Source of the DNA: Paramyrothecium sp. XJ0827 | Taxonomy: Eukaryota > Ascomycota > Sordariomycetes > Hypocreales > Stachybotryaceae | Reading direction: 5' to 3' | Assembly (NCBI GenBank): GCA_020881915.1 | Contig: JAJFPB010000013.1 | Location: 186,001-250,000 of the forward strand | Length of the DNA stretch: 64,000 nt | In this document: piece by piece, positions 21,448 through 33,861 of the stretch | How the letters are laid out: every line of letters starts with the position of its first letter | Position numbering within the stretch: position 1 is the first letter of the stretch | Made by a program: the position numbers and the translations under genes | The notes under the pieces: model-generated | Database searches by the model: none | What the model was told of the DNA's origin: nothing | Seen by the model: the letters and a program-made list of their open reading frames with translations, nothing else

Positions 21448-21879
21448 ATTGAATATATATATATATAATAGATATATATAAAAATAGGGTAGTTATAATA
21501 GATAGATAGTAGTAGAGTAATAGATAGTTGCTTGGTAAAGAAGAATAGGATTTTTAGAGAGGAAGAAAGTCTTCCTTTATAGAAATCTTCTTCCTACTAT
21601 TTCCTAGGAATTCTTTTCTCTTCTAGAATCAAAGATTTCCTATTTCTAAGTATTAGAAATTAATTCCTTCCTATTTTATCTACCGGCATTTTCAGCTGCC
21701 TTAGCATTGATAAGGAATTTAGAATTATCCTATAGTAGGTCTTATAGTTATCATAGCTAATGCGGGCACCAATAAAAGTCCCTATAGTAAATGTAGCTAG
21801 TTATGTAGCTAAAACCGGATATTGGCCGAATGTAGATTTTTTCCTAATTAGGAAATTATATATATTTATAGAGCTTTAT

Positions 21880-22016
21880 TTTTAAATATATCTATATAGA
21901 TTTTTATATATTTATAGCTAAAATATTAGCTAATTATATAGCTATTTAAACTAAAGTATAATTTAGAGCAAATTAGAGCTTAAGGAATTATCTAATTTCA
22001 AAAGTACTATATATAG

Positions 22017-22054
<38 letters not shown>

Positions 22055-22420
22055 TATATTATATATATTATAATTATATATAGGATTTATATAAATATTT
22101 GTAGATCTATATATATTTTCTATAGCTAGTTATATAGCTATTTAAACTAAAGTATAGTTTAAAGCAAATTAGAGCTTAACGAATTATCTAATTTCAAAAG
22201 TGCTATATATAGCTATATGGTATATATATATATATAATAGAAAATATTATATATATTATATTTATATATAGAATTTATATAAATAATTATAGATCTATAT
22301 ACATTATCTATAGCTAGTTACATAGGTATTTAACCTAAAGTGTAGTTTAAAGTAAATTAGAGCTTAAGGAATTATCTAATTTTAAAAGCACTCTATATAG
22401 CTATAATATATATATATACA
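21880..22420. repeat. hAT right subterminal repeats, three inverted units
   Basis: Three tandem copies carry AATTAGAGCTTAA.GAATTA followed by an AAAAGTACT-like motif (near 21975, 22165 and 22355). They are inverted relative to those at 17760-18150. More decayed copies occur near 23255 and 42590. Confidence 0.7.
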
Positions 22421-22613
22421 TATATATTAAATAATATTATATATGTTATAATTATAAATAGTATTTATAAAGATATTTAATATATATATATATTATAATT
22501 ATAAATAGTATTTATAAAGATATTTAATATATATATATATAAATATATATAATAACCAAATATTGGTTATTATCAGTTAACCTAGATTTGGTTAACCAAC
22601 CTTCCCAAGCCTG

Positions 22614-23674
22614 ATATATATATATATATATATAACTAACATTATTTATAGGCTTAAAGGGCCTTCTAATACTACTATATCTTTTAATGAACTAGCAGAT
22701 AATAGCCCTAGGCCTATATTCTCTAAAGGCTCTACACCTACCTTAGAAGATAAATTATATATAGATAATACTAATAATAGTGATAAATTATCTTTATATT
22801 TTAAACATAAATGCGTTCCTAAGCATGTAAGTTTATTATATTATTTTTCCCTATTTTCCCCTATTTTTCCCTATTTTATTACTATTATTATTATATTCTT
22901 ATTAACTACTATATAGACTAATATATTAGCTTAGTAGAAATTATATATTAATTGATTTCCTATATTATTTATATTAGCCAGGCATTATTTAGCTATTCCG
23001 GCTATATCTGCTGCTATTAAGGCTATATTTTCTACTAGTAATAATATTATTACTAAGCAAAGGTCTCAATTATATCTAGATACAGTTAGGGAATTAATAT
23101 TATTAAAGAGCTAGAAATATAGGGATTTTAAGAGTTTAAAGGAGGATTTAAGTTAGTATTATATAGTTATTATTTTTCTTATTATTATAGTATTTTTATA
23201 GTAATTTTATAGATTTTCTATAGCTAGTTATATAGCTATTAAAACCAAAGTGCAGTTTAGAGCGAATTAGAGCTTAAGGAATTATCTCATTTTAAAAGTA
23301 GTATATATAGCTATTATATATATATATATATATTAGAAATTACTCTATATATTATAATTATAGAATCGATTTTTGTAAATATTGTTAGACTTATATATAT
23401 TTTCTATAGCTAGTTATATAGCTATTTAGGCAGTTTAGAGCGAATTTGAGCTTAAGGAATTATTTACTTATATAGTATTTGAAACTAGGGTAAAGTTTAT
23501 AGTAAGTTAGAGCTTAAGAAATCATCTAATTTAAAAAGTACTATATATAGCTATAGTATATATATATATATATCTACATTATATAAATATATCTATAATA
23601 ACCAATATTTGGTTATTATAAGTTAACCAATTATTAGTTAACCTAGATTTGGTTAACCGATCTTCCCAAGCGTG
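22614..23674 (+). pseudogene. Truncated, RIP-mutated hAT copy in inverted orientation
   Basis: From an AT tract matching intron 9 the sequence is the reverse complement of the intact hAT. Exon 10 lies at about 22649-22827, exon 11 at about 22918-23140, then come the subterminal region and a terminal repeat at 23662-23674 (one mismatch). Exon 11 has TGG TGG changed to TAG TAG at the start of the dimerisation domain, and CGA/GAT codons changed to TGA-like or AAT forms. This is the CpA-to-TpA pattern of RIP. The 5' three quarters of the gene are missing. Confidence 0.85.
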
Positions 23675-26292
23675 CCTTATTATAACCAAAATCTCTATTT
23701 ATTACTAATACTAATACTAGAAGAGACCTATAATAACTAATCCTTAAAATATCTCTTAATAAGCTAGAATCTTTAAAGCCTATATATAAGAACCCTTAAA
23801 GACTCTAAGATTATTTCTATATACTAATTAAATTAGAAGCCTAAGTTATAGCTAAAGGAGATATTAAAAATAGCTTAATTATTAATAAGATCTAGTAGCT
23901 AAAGAAAAGTACTACTAATTTAGCTAAGAGGTAGAAACTAAGTTATATTTAAGATATAGCTAATTAAATTAAGAATAAGAAGCCTAGTAAGGCTAATAGG
24001 AAGCTATTTAATAGTATAATAGAGTAGTTAGAAAAGGTATAAGAAAGAATATATCCCTAAAGCCCTTACTATTATAGGAGATAGTTAGCTAAATTTAATT
24101 TATTTTAACTAATAATATCTATTTAAAACTAAGTTTTTATTATATAATAATATATATAACCTAATATAAGTGGCTCCTTGTTATTAATTACTTAAGTAGG
24201 TAGTAAAGATTACTTATTTCTTTAAATTTATTAAATCTATAATAAATAAGAGAAGAATATAATATTACATATCTCAAATGGTACTTCTTTTTAACTTTAT
24301 ATCAAAGTTAGTAAAGATAATTAATAAAATAATATTTTTAATTAAATAAATAGTCTTTTTATCTTTAATATTACTTCTTATATCTTTAATTTTACTTTCT
24401 TCTAAAATATATAATTTACAATTTTTATAATTTTATTATACCATAATATAATTAAATGAGATACTAATTTGTACTATTTATATTACTTTATAGTACTATA
24501 CATTAATAGAATTAAGTAATATTTTTTTATATATTTTCTTATTATATATAATATCTTATATTATTATATATTAGTATAACTAGATAATATATATCTCTTC
24601 TTTATTTTATTATATTACTCCATATTAGTATTACTAAATAGTATTATTTATTTTATTTTATTATATTAGGTGATTAATTATTATTATTTTTCTTTTTTAT
24701 TTAGTAAGTAATAATAGTAGATCCCAAGAATAGGATATAAATTCCAGTAATAGGATACTTCTATGTACTAAATTAGGTAATTAGTATATCTATAGTACTA
24801 AGAAATTTATCAAAATAATCTAACTTTAATAATTTTAAATAGGGACCTAAAGATAATAAAAATAATTTAATAAGAAAATTTAATACCTAAAATCTAAGAC
24901 ATAGTAATAATAAAATTAATAATTTAGATATTTATAATATAATATATTATAAGTACTTATAAAGCTTAGGCTACTTATTTTAATAAGAACTTAATAGAGC
25001 TATTAAGATATTGCTATATTACTAAGATCTTATAGCTATAGCTATAGTAATATTAGTAATAAAGTTAAAGTTAATATAAGTTTAATAGTAATATATATTA
25101 TTTAGTTTTAATATAGTTAAATTAAATTATAGTAATAGAGTTATTTTAAAGATAGTAATATAAAAATCTATTTATATTCTACCTTATTATAACTAAAATC
25201 TTTATTTATTACTAATATTAATACTAGAAGAGCTACCTAATCTATAATAATTAATCTTAGATACTTTAATAATTATTAATTAATCTTTAAAGCCTATAAA
25301 TAAGGATCCTTAAAGATTATAATTATTTTTATATATTAATTAAATCGTAAAAGGCCTAAATTATAACTAAAGAGGATATTAAAAATATATTAATTATTAA
25401 TAAGATCTAATAATTAAGGAAAGGTATTATAAATTTAATTAAGAAATAGGAACTAAATTATCTTTAGATTAAAATTAATTAATTAATATAAAAAGAAGAA
25501 ACTTAATAAGGCTTAGAAGAAAGAATTTAATTATATAAAGAAGAAGTTAAGAAAAGATATAAGATTAAATACTAGAATTAAAATATTAAGCTAGAATCCC
25601 TAAAGCTCTTATTATTATAGGAGATAGTAAAATAAATCTAATTTATTTCTTTAAATAATATTTATGCCCGAAGAAGTAAGTTCTTATTATATAATAATAT
25701 ATATTTATATTTTATATTTCTTTTTTATATTTTATGTTTCTTTTTTACATTATATATTTCTTTATTATATTATTCTTTAATCTATATTTATGAATATAAA
25801 TTCTTAATATAAGTCTTAAGAAATAAAATATAATTTCTCTAGCTCTATATTATAAATTTAATTTCTTATTTTATAGGTAATAAAGCTGTAAGAACTTAAC
25901 TTCTTTTTTATTCTATTTATTTATTTATTTATAATAGGTAATATAAGTTAAGGGATCTATTAAAGGTAAATAATTATAATTACTATAGGCCTTATATATC
26001 TAGAGGTAATTATTTTTCTTAGTAGTACTAGTAATAATATAGAATTTATAACACTTTAACTTATTTATATAATATCTCTTTAAATTTATATTCTATAGTA
26101 ATTATTTATTCCCTTTATTATATATTAACTTATAATATATTAAATATTTAATATTACTAAGTAGAATATAATTAAAGAATAATTTCTTTATAATTATAGT
26201 ACTATTATAAAAAAAGAAATTTTATAAGAAACTAAATAGCTTCTTAAATATATAATATTCTTTAGATAGTAATAGTAGTAGGATTTTCTTCT

Positions 26293-26432
26293 TAAATATA
26301 GTATTAAATAGCTTTCTTAATACCTAAGATAAATACCAATTAAAGTATTCTTAGGGGTATTATACTTAATAAAGTCTTCTGTAGAATTAGATTTATCTTA
26401 GGTATTAAGAAAGCTATTTAATACTATATTTA
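26293..26432. repeat. Perfect 42-bp inverted repeat, 56-bp spacer
   Basis: Arms at 26293-26334 and 26391-26432 are exact reverse complements (starting TAAATATAGTATTAAATAGC). Perfect identity is notable in a block where other copies differ at many sites. Confidence 0.85.
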
Positions 26433-27597
26433 GGATTTCTTTTTATTATCTTCCTTGGCTATATTCTAGGGATTAATAATAGAAAAATACTCATTAAAAT
26501 TATTAAATATATTTAATATATTCTCTAGTAGATTAGTAAGATTAAATATATTAATTATAGCTAGGGCCTATATTTTTAGACCCTTATAAGGAAATTAGTA
26601 ATACTAGAGGCCTAGGAGGCCTATAGGGGTAGTTATATTAAATTAAATAAGTAAATATAATATTAGGTAATATAAATAAAGACCTTAAAGGTATCTTAGC
26701 TCTTAAGGAACTTAGATATAGTAGTAGCTATTAAGTATAAGCTATAATTTAATTTTAGTAATTTATTTTAGTATACTAATTAAAGAGAATATTTCTATAT
26801 ATTTATATAATATATATATAGTAATAGGGGCCCTTATATTAAATCTAGGGGCCCTGATTATAAATCTATAATATATCTAGTAATTATAGTATACCTAATA
26901 ATATACTATAGTATATTTATTACTACGTATTAGGGGGGTTTTATTAGTAAGATTTATACCTAGTAATTACAGTATACCTAAAAATATCCTATAGTATACC
27001 TATTACTAATTATTTAATTACTCTTTAATATTCTAGTAATAATATATTACTTTATAATATAAGTAAAAAGTAAAATAAAATTAGTCTTAGTATTATTAAA
27101 GCCTATTACTTATAGTTAGAAGGGAATATTCATTATACTATATTCCTATAGAGTAAGATTTTATATAATATAGAAGTAACTAATTCCTCCTAGGTACTAA
27201 GAATAAAAGACCTATTATTACTACTATTACTGGGGTCATATAACTTATTATATAATCAGTTTAGCTACCTACGGCGGCTTATATAGACTTCTCCTTTAGG
27301 AAATTTTAATTTAAATTTAATAAGTAATACTAATTCTTCTATATCTTTTCCTCTTTATAAAAATAAGTAATAATAGGGAATTAAATCTATAGCTCTTACT
27401 ATATAAAAAGGGAGATGTAATTAATAATATTATATAGGATTAGAACTAGTAGAAGGGTAATTTAAGTTATATTTACTTAGTAATATAGAGACCTAGAGTA
27501 AATATAAGTTAGTAGTCTTAATTTTATAATAGATTAACTAATTTAATTTTAGTTAATAAAAAAAGGAATTTAGTAGAAACTATTTATAAATATAGGA

Positions 27598-27708
27598 ATT
27601 CAAATCCTCCTTTAAACTCTTAAAATTCTTATATTTCTAGCTCTTTAATAATATTAATTCCCTAACTATATCTAGATATAATTGACACCTTTGCTTAGTA
27701 ATAATATA
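27598..27708 (-). pseudogene. hAT exon 11 fragment, ~110 bp
   Basis: This matches the 3' part of hAT exon 11 and the stop region (compare 18215-18325), with TTTAAACTCTTAAAAT and CTTTAATAATATTAATTC landmarks. It has RIP-type changes. Both flanks are unrelated to hAT, so it is an isolated scrap. Confidence 0.75.
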
Positions 27709-30700
27709 GATTCTAAAATAAAAACCTAAATATTTATTTAACTATAGCTAATAAGAAATATTAAATATATATAATATAAGTCCTTAATAGAATTTTTCTT
27801 TAAGGACTTTTAATAATAGTTTTATAATTATTATTTTTAATTAATATATAAAGTCTTAGATCTATTAATTTAAGTAATAAATAATATTATTAAAAGATTT
27901 ATAAGTATTATTAAATATAAGAGATATTATCTTAGTAATTAATAATTATTTTTTACTAAATTAGAGAATTTAATAAATGAAATTATAAATAAAATTATAA
28001 ATCTAAATTCTTCTTTAAGATATTAAGAATAAAATTTTATTATTTCTACTATAATTAAAATTATATAATAAATTGAATAATTAATTTAATTCCTTTTAGT
28101 AGCTTAAATTTACTTATATTAAATAAGATATATAACTATAAAATAATAACTTTATATTAAGTTTCTTAGAAATAAATATTATAAATTAATTTAAGTTAGA
28201 TCTTATAATTATTTTCTATAATAATTAAATCTTTAGAATTTTTTAATCTCTCCTTTATACTCTTAAATAGTCTTTTAATAGCCTTATGAGATTTTATATT
28301 TTTAAATTAATTATTTATATCTTAAATATAATTTAGTTTTTACTTCTTAGCTAGATTTATAGTACTCTCTTTTTATTATTAGGTTTTACTAATAATTAAG
28401 TAATTTTAATTATTTAATTAATATATAAAGATAGTATTTATAATCTTTAAAGGTTCTTATTAATAAATAGGATTTAAAGTAAATTCTAGTTTCTTAAAAG
28501 ATATTTTTTATTATAATAAATTAAATAGCTCTTTTAATATTAGCAATAAGTAAAGATTTTAGTAATAATAAGTAAGATATAAGCAAGTTTCTATATTATT
28601 GTTCTTAAATAATTTTATTAATATAATTTAATTAATTCTTCTAGGTACTAAGAATAAAAGATCTATTATTACTACTATTACTTAGGTTATATAGTAAAAT
28701 ATATAATTAGTTTAATTACTTATAGTAATTTATTTAGACTTTAAATAATAGATTTTAATATATCATAATAACTTAATTTATTTTTATATTTATAGGTAAG
28801 ATTAAGTAAATTAGCTAAACTTATAGATATTATTAATTTAAATTTATATAATTACTTACTATAATAATAAGAGCTTAGTAAGTTTACTATGTCTATTATT
28901 ATTTTTTTCTAAAAGAATATTAATCTAGATTAATATTTTAATACTTCTAATTAGAATTATAATTTTTCTACTAAATACTTTATTTTCTTTATATTTCTTT
29001 TAATCTATAGATTATAGATTTTATTCTTTAAGAGAAATAATTAATTTTTAAATTTATTCTAGTTCTTTAAAGGGTTTTAAGATATTATATTAATTAATAT
29101 TTAGCTTTACTACTAGGGCTTTTCTTACTAATATAATCTTACTTATTAGATATTATAGCTATAGATTTAATATAGAAGTCTTCAAAAATATTAAGATTAT
29201 AAGTAGTAAACAAAGGTAGCTCTTTTAGTATTAGTATTAGTAGTAAATAGAGATTTTAGCTATAATGAGGTAGTAAAATATAAGTGGATTTTTATATTAT
29301 TGTCTTTTAATTTTATTTAACTTATTAGAGCTAGCTAATATATATTACTATAGAACTTACATTACCTTTTACTTTATTAGTAGTATAACTATAGCTATAG
29401 CTATAAAGATTACTTAATATAGGTCTTAGTAGAATAGTAATATCTTAATATATTTATTAAGTTCCAATATATATATATATATATATATAGTAGAATAAAT
29501 AGTTTAGCCTTATAAGTGCCTATAGTATATTATATCATAAATATCTTTATAATTAATCTGGGTTCTAAGTATTAGCTTTTCTTATTAAATTATTTTTTTA
29601 ATTATATTTAAGTCCCTATTTAAAAATATTAAATTTAGGTTATTTTAATAAATTTCTTAATAACTTAATTTAACATTACTAAGACTAGGTAATATATGTT
29701 ATTATAGAACTTATATTAATCTTAGCTCTATTATTAGTATTACTACAGCTATAGCTATTAGAGCTAAGTAATATAGTAATATTTTAATAACTTTATTAGT
29801 TTTATTTTTAAATAAATAGCTTAAGTTTTATAAGTACTTATAATATATTATATTATCTATAGATATTTTTATTAATTTTATTCTTTATCTTCTTATTAAT
29901 TTTCCTGTTATAATACTTAAGGTTCGAAGTATTTAATCTTCTTACTAAATTAAGATCCTTGTCTTAAATACTTAAATTTAAGCTATTTCACTAAACTTTT
30001 TAATAGTATAATATAATAAATAACTTATAGATAATTTATCTTAAATAAGTAATTAATATAATAAATTATAGTATAACTTAAGAATAATAACTTATTTAAT
30101 AATAAAATTATTTAATATTATTATAACTATTATAGGTAATATTTTTAAGATTATTTCAGAGAACCCCTTTTTGAAAAAAATAATACTCTAATAAGTTAAA
30201 TATAGGTTTTAATAATAAATATAAAGAATTACTAAAATCTAAGTCTAAAAATTATAACTAGTATTTTTTATTTAATATAAAAAGTTATTTTATAAAAATA
30301 CAATATATTACTTCTAAGATATATTTATATTTATTTTATTATATAATAATATTTTAGTTATAAATTATTATATTAAGTATATAAATAAATATTATACTTA
30401 CTTTAAAATAAAGCTCTTAATTAATATAGGAGATTATTTATAAGGTAATAAAAATATATATAATAGTAATAGTCAATTATTATAATTCTAAGAAAATATT
30501 TAGAAAAGCCTAAAGAAAAGTAAATATTTTTTAATTTGGTTTAATTATAAATATCTATTTTATAAACTATTTAATTTAATAAAATATACTATATAAAGAT
30601 TAATAAAGTAATTATAATATTACAAACATTTACTAAGATAACCTAAATTTAAGAATTTTAAATAAGGACTTAAATATAATAAAAATAATATAATAAGAAG

Positions 30701-32001
30701 ATATAATATCTAGAATCTTAGATATAGTAATAATAAAGTTAGATATAAAAATAATATATTATAAATAGTTAGAGGGCTTTAGCTATCTTTTCTACTATAT
30801 AGTAAGAACTTTATTAAAAGAACCTAAGTTCTAGTACTCTAAATAGGGAACTAAATATAATAAAAATCATTAATAAGAAGATATAATATCTAGAGCCTTA
30901 GATATAGTAATAATAAAATTAATAATAAAAGTATTTATAATAAGAATAATATATTATAAGTACTTATATATTATTTAAATTAGAAATCTACATTATAGCT
31001 AAAGATTATATTCAAGATAATTTAATTATTAATTAGATCTAATCAGGCTTAGGAAATATTTTATCAAAAATATAATTTAAGTTATTAAGTAATAATCCTA
31101 AATTAAAAAAAGTACTAAGGGGTCCTTATATATTATTAATAATTTAATAATTATTTAAAAGTACTGTATTTATATTAAAGATATGTTTAATTTCCGGAAA
31201 TAATAATAATATATTGGAGAAGCTAAAATTATTAATCAAAAATAATAGTAATTAAAATAGTAAAGACCTTAATAGTATAGTAAGTATTAATTATAATTAT
31301 AAAATTTATTTTTTAACTTAAATAATTAATTAAGAAAAATAAAAAGTATTAAATATAAGTAATTCCTATTTATTATTATAAATTAAAAACAGCCTTATTA
31401 TGGATAAGAAAATTACTTTATATATTAATTATAATAGTAGTAAACTTAAATTAATATTAATAAGATCTAAGAATAAAAATTAATACTAAATACTATACTT
31501 TAGAAGAACTTTAAATAATTAAATCAACTAAGTATTATTTATAATACTATTAATAAGTTAGTAAATAGCTTATTTAGTAGCTAAGGGATTATTTTATTTA
31601 GAAGAATAAGGAATATTATTAAAAAGCTAAAGGCTTAATTAATGAGATATTAAATATCTACTATTAGTCTTTATATATTAAATTAGATTACTTTAAGATA
31701 ATAGGGGTAATATGTAATTATTAGTTTAAAAATAGCTAATAATTAAATTTAGTATATATAAGTATAGGATAATATATAATATTATATAAGCTTCTTTTAA
31801 ATAGATCTAAAAGTAATAAAAAAAGAAATCTACTACTACTATTTAGAGATTAAATAAAAATAATTTAAATAAAGAAAATATAAAATAAATACTATAACTT
31901 ATAGCCTAAGAAGTAGTAAAATAAATAAATATTACCTTCGTATAATATTTTAAAGAAACAAAAGTATAAAAAAAATATAAATAAAAGAATTAAATAATCT
32001 A

Positions 32002-33861
32002 ACGTACACCACAAGCGAAAGTCACAACTAAGCGAAAGTCACAAAAATCTCTCAACCTACAACCTACCAATTCAATCAACCAATTCTCAACAAATCAACA
32101 TGCCACAGCTAAATGATGAAGCTAATATTATTCTTGCCCTTCAAGCCCTTCAAAAAGACCCAAAATTAAAAGTCGGGCGCGCTGCATCAATCTACCAAGT
32201 CTGCAGACAGAAACTGGGCCGCCGTCACCGAGGCACACTATCTCGACACAATATTATAGCCAATTCCCGTAAACTATCTGATCTTGAGGAACAGACGATA
32301 GTTCAGTATATCCTTGACCTGGATTCACGAGGATTTTCTCCCCGGCTTCGTGGCGTTGAAGATATGGCTAATCGCTTACTTGCTGAGCGCGACGCGTCTC
32401 CCGTTGGAACACATTGGGCTTCCAACTTCGTCAAACGGCAACCAGAGCTCCGGACGCGTTTCTTTCGGAGATATGACTACCAGAGGGCCAAATGCGAAGA
32501 TCCAATTGCGATAAGCGCGTGGTTCGCGCTCGTGGCGAACACAATCGCGAAGTATGGCATTGGATCAAATGATATCTATAACTTTGATGAGACTGGCTTT
32601 ATGATGGGCGTGATTGCGAACGGTATGGTCATTACAGGCACAGAAAGGCGTGCAAACCCTAAGAAGGTTCAGCCTGGAAACCGTGAGTGGGTTACAGTCA
32701 TTGAATCGATCAATGCTGAAGGGTGGGCGCTGCCGCCATTCATCATCGTTGCAGGCCAATATCACCTCTCTAGTTGGTATCGCGAAAATAACCTCCCGGG
32801 CGATTGGGCTATTGCAACTACTAAAAATGGCTGGACCGATAACGAGACGGGCTTCGAGTGGCTAAAGCACTTCAATCGGCATACAATTCAGCGATCAAAT
32901 GGTGCCTATCGTCTCCTGATCCTTGATGGGCATGAGAGCCACCACTCGGTCGCCTTCGAGGATTTTTGCAAGGAGAATAAGATCATCACGCTCTGTATGC
33001 CGCCTCATTCATCTCACCTGCTCCAGCCTCTTGATGTGGGCTGCTTTGGGCCGCTTAAAAAGGCATATGGACGAGAAATAGAGCATTTGATCAAATGCTC
33101 TATCACACATGTTTCCAAGACCGAGTTCTTTCCCGCCTTCTACAACGCACACCAAGCTACTATGACCAAGAAAAATATCGAGGGAGGCTTCCGAGGTGCC
33201 GGCCTTGCTCCTCTTGATGCAAACTATGTGATCTCGAAGCTGGATGTGAAGTTAAATACTCCAACGCCTCCTAAGGGAACCCCTGACCTTCCCGACCCTT
33301 GGGTTTCAAAGACCCCCAAGACAGTCAGAGAAACTGATTATCAATCCGAATACCTTGAAAAGCGAATTAAAAGACATCAAAGCAGCTCCCCGGCATCAAT
33401 TATCCAAGCATTAAGGTCATTGACTAAGGGAACTAAAGCAAACTCGCATCGAATAGCATTATTAGAGTCTGAGGTCAAGGACCTGCGAGAGGCAAATGTA
33501 ATACTAAGCCGGCGCCGCAGAGAAAAAAGGAAACGCTTACGCGATGGAGGGACAATGACTGTAGAGGAAGGTCAAGCATCAATTGATCAGACGGATGTTG
33601 ATATGCAGATATTGGCGGAAACATCGAGGAGAGGAGGTCCGGGAGGGTCAGCGCGACCGAGGGAAAGGCGCTGTGGTGTATGCGGCAAGCCCGGGCATAA
33701 TGCACGAACATGTAAGGCAGATATTCCAGCCTCTGGTGATAAGTATAGAGATTAATTTGAATTGATTTTATGGTCTGCTGTGTTTTGATTGAATTTCTTA
33801 TTGGAAGGGTTGAGATTTTTGTGACTTTCGCTTAGTTGTGACTTTCGCTTGTGGTGTACGT
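32002..33861 (+). mobile_element. Fot/pogo element A, intact, 1860 bp
   Basis: Inverted repeats of about 50 bp begin ACGTACACCACAAGCG at 32002 and end with the complement at 33861. A TA target duplication (32000-32001 and 33862-33863) flanks it. Each repeat contains AAGCGAAAGTCACAA twice, 17 bp apart. The element has normal GC content and no RIP-type stops, so it arrived after the surrounding block was mutated. Confidence 0.97.
32100..33755 (+). CDS. Fot/pogo-type transposase A (DD35D), intact
   Basis: A 551-residue cut-and-paste transposase of the Tc1/mariner superfamily, pogo/Fot group. Residues ~10-50 form a psq-type HTH (AASIYQVCRQKLGRR). Residues ~60-130 are a CENP-B-like second DNA-binding domain ending in YDYQRAKCEDP. 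The DDE_1 catalytic core has D163 (NFDETGFMMG), D276 (LLILDGHESHHS) and D312 (LQPLDVGCFGPLK), a DD35D spacing. A basic coiled-coil stretch (~445-485, LREANVILSRRRREKRKRL) precedes a CCHC zinc knuckle (CGVCGKPGHNARTC, ~525-540). The length is normal for the group and no stop interrupts it. The start codon is the first ATG, 98 bp inside the left terminal repeat. Confidence 0.96.
   Translation: MPQLNDEANIILALQALQKDPKLKVGRAASIYQVCRQKLGRRHRGTLSRHNIIANSRKLSDLEEQTIVQYILDLDSRGFSPRLRGVEDMANRLLAERDASPVGTHWASNFVKRQPELRTRFFRRYDYQRAKCEDPIAISAWFALVANTIAKYGIGSNDIYNFDETGFMMGVIANGMVITGTERRANPKKVQPGNREWVTVIESINAEGWALPPFIIVAGQYHLSSWYRENNLPGDWAIATTKNGWTDNETGFEWLKHFNRHTIQRSNGAYRLLILDGHESHHSVAFEDFCKENKIITLCMPPHSSHLLQPLDVGCFGPLKKAYGREIEHLIKCSITHVSKTEFFPAFYNAHQATMTKKNIEGGFRGAGLAPLDANYVISKLDVKLNTPTPPKGTPDLPDPWVSKTPKTVRETDYQSEYLEKRIKRHQSSSPASIIQALRSLTKGTKANSHRIALLESEVKDLREANVILSRRRREKRKRLRDGGTMTVEEGQASIDQTDVDMQILAETSRRGGPGGSARPRERRCGVCGKPGHNARTCKADIPASGDKYRD

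Larger units (their letters stand above)
17578..22613 (-). mobile_element. hAT DNA transposon, nearly intact, 5.0 kb
   Basis: The element is bounded by inverted repeats. CAGGCTTGGGAAG at 17578-17590 has its reverse complement at 22601-22613, followed on each side by a TTRGTTAAC motif. It carries a spliced hAT transposase gene on the minus strand and ~190-bp subterminal repeats at both ends. The left inner repeats read AGTTAACT where the right ones read GGTTAACC, consistent with RIP on one end. The 8-bp flanks (GATCTATA left, ATATATAT right) do not match, so the insertion has been rearranged. The right end abuts a truncated, inverted second copy. Confidence 0.85.
23675..31999. repeat. RIP-degraded nested repeats, ~8.3 kb, gene-free
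   Basis: TA-rich throughout, with no frame above 60 codons. It contains inverted and direct copies of at least two unclassified repeats. One is marked by AAGATCTAGTA and TTATTATAGGAGATA (about 23800-24060 and 25200-25680, with reverse copies near 28230-28500 and 28900-29300). Another is marked by AGACATAGTAATAATAAAA or its like (24890, 30720, 30900, with reverse copies at 29550-29900). Short direct repeats with AGTATACCTA lie at 26880-27010. The parent elements are not identifiable by eye. Confidence 0.7.

Noticed and set aside
18713..22613. Long AT dinucleotide tracts in the hAT as damage or satellite
   Set aside because: They sit within introns bounded by proper donor and acceptor sites and leave the reading frame intact when spliced.
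22601..22628. ATATATAT after the hAT right end as an 8-bp target duplication
   Set aside because: The left flank is GATCTATA. The right flank is simply an AT tract inside the adjoining truncated copy, so no duplication can be claimed.
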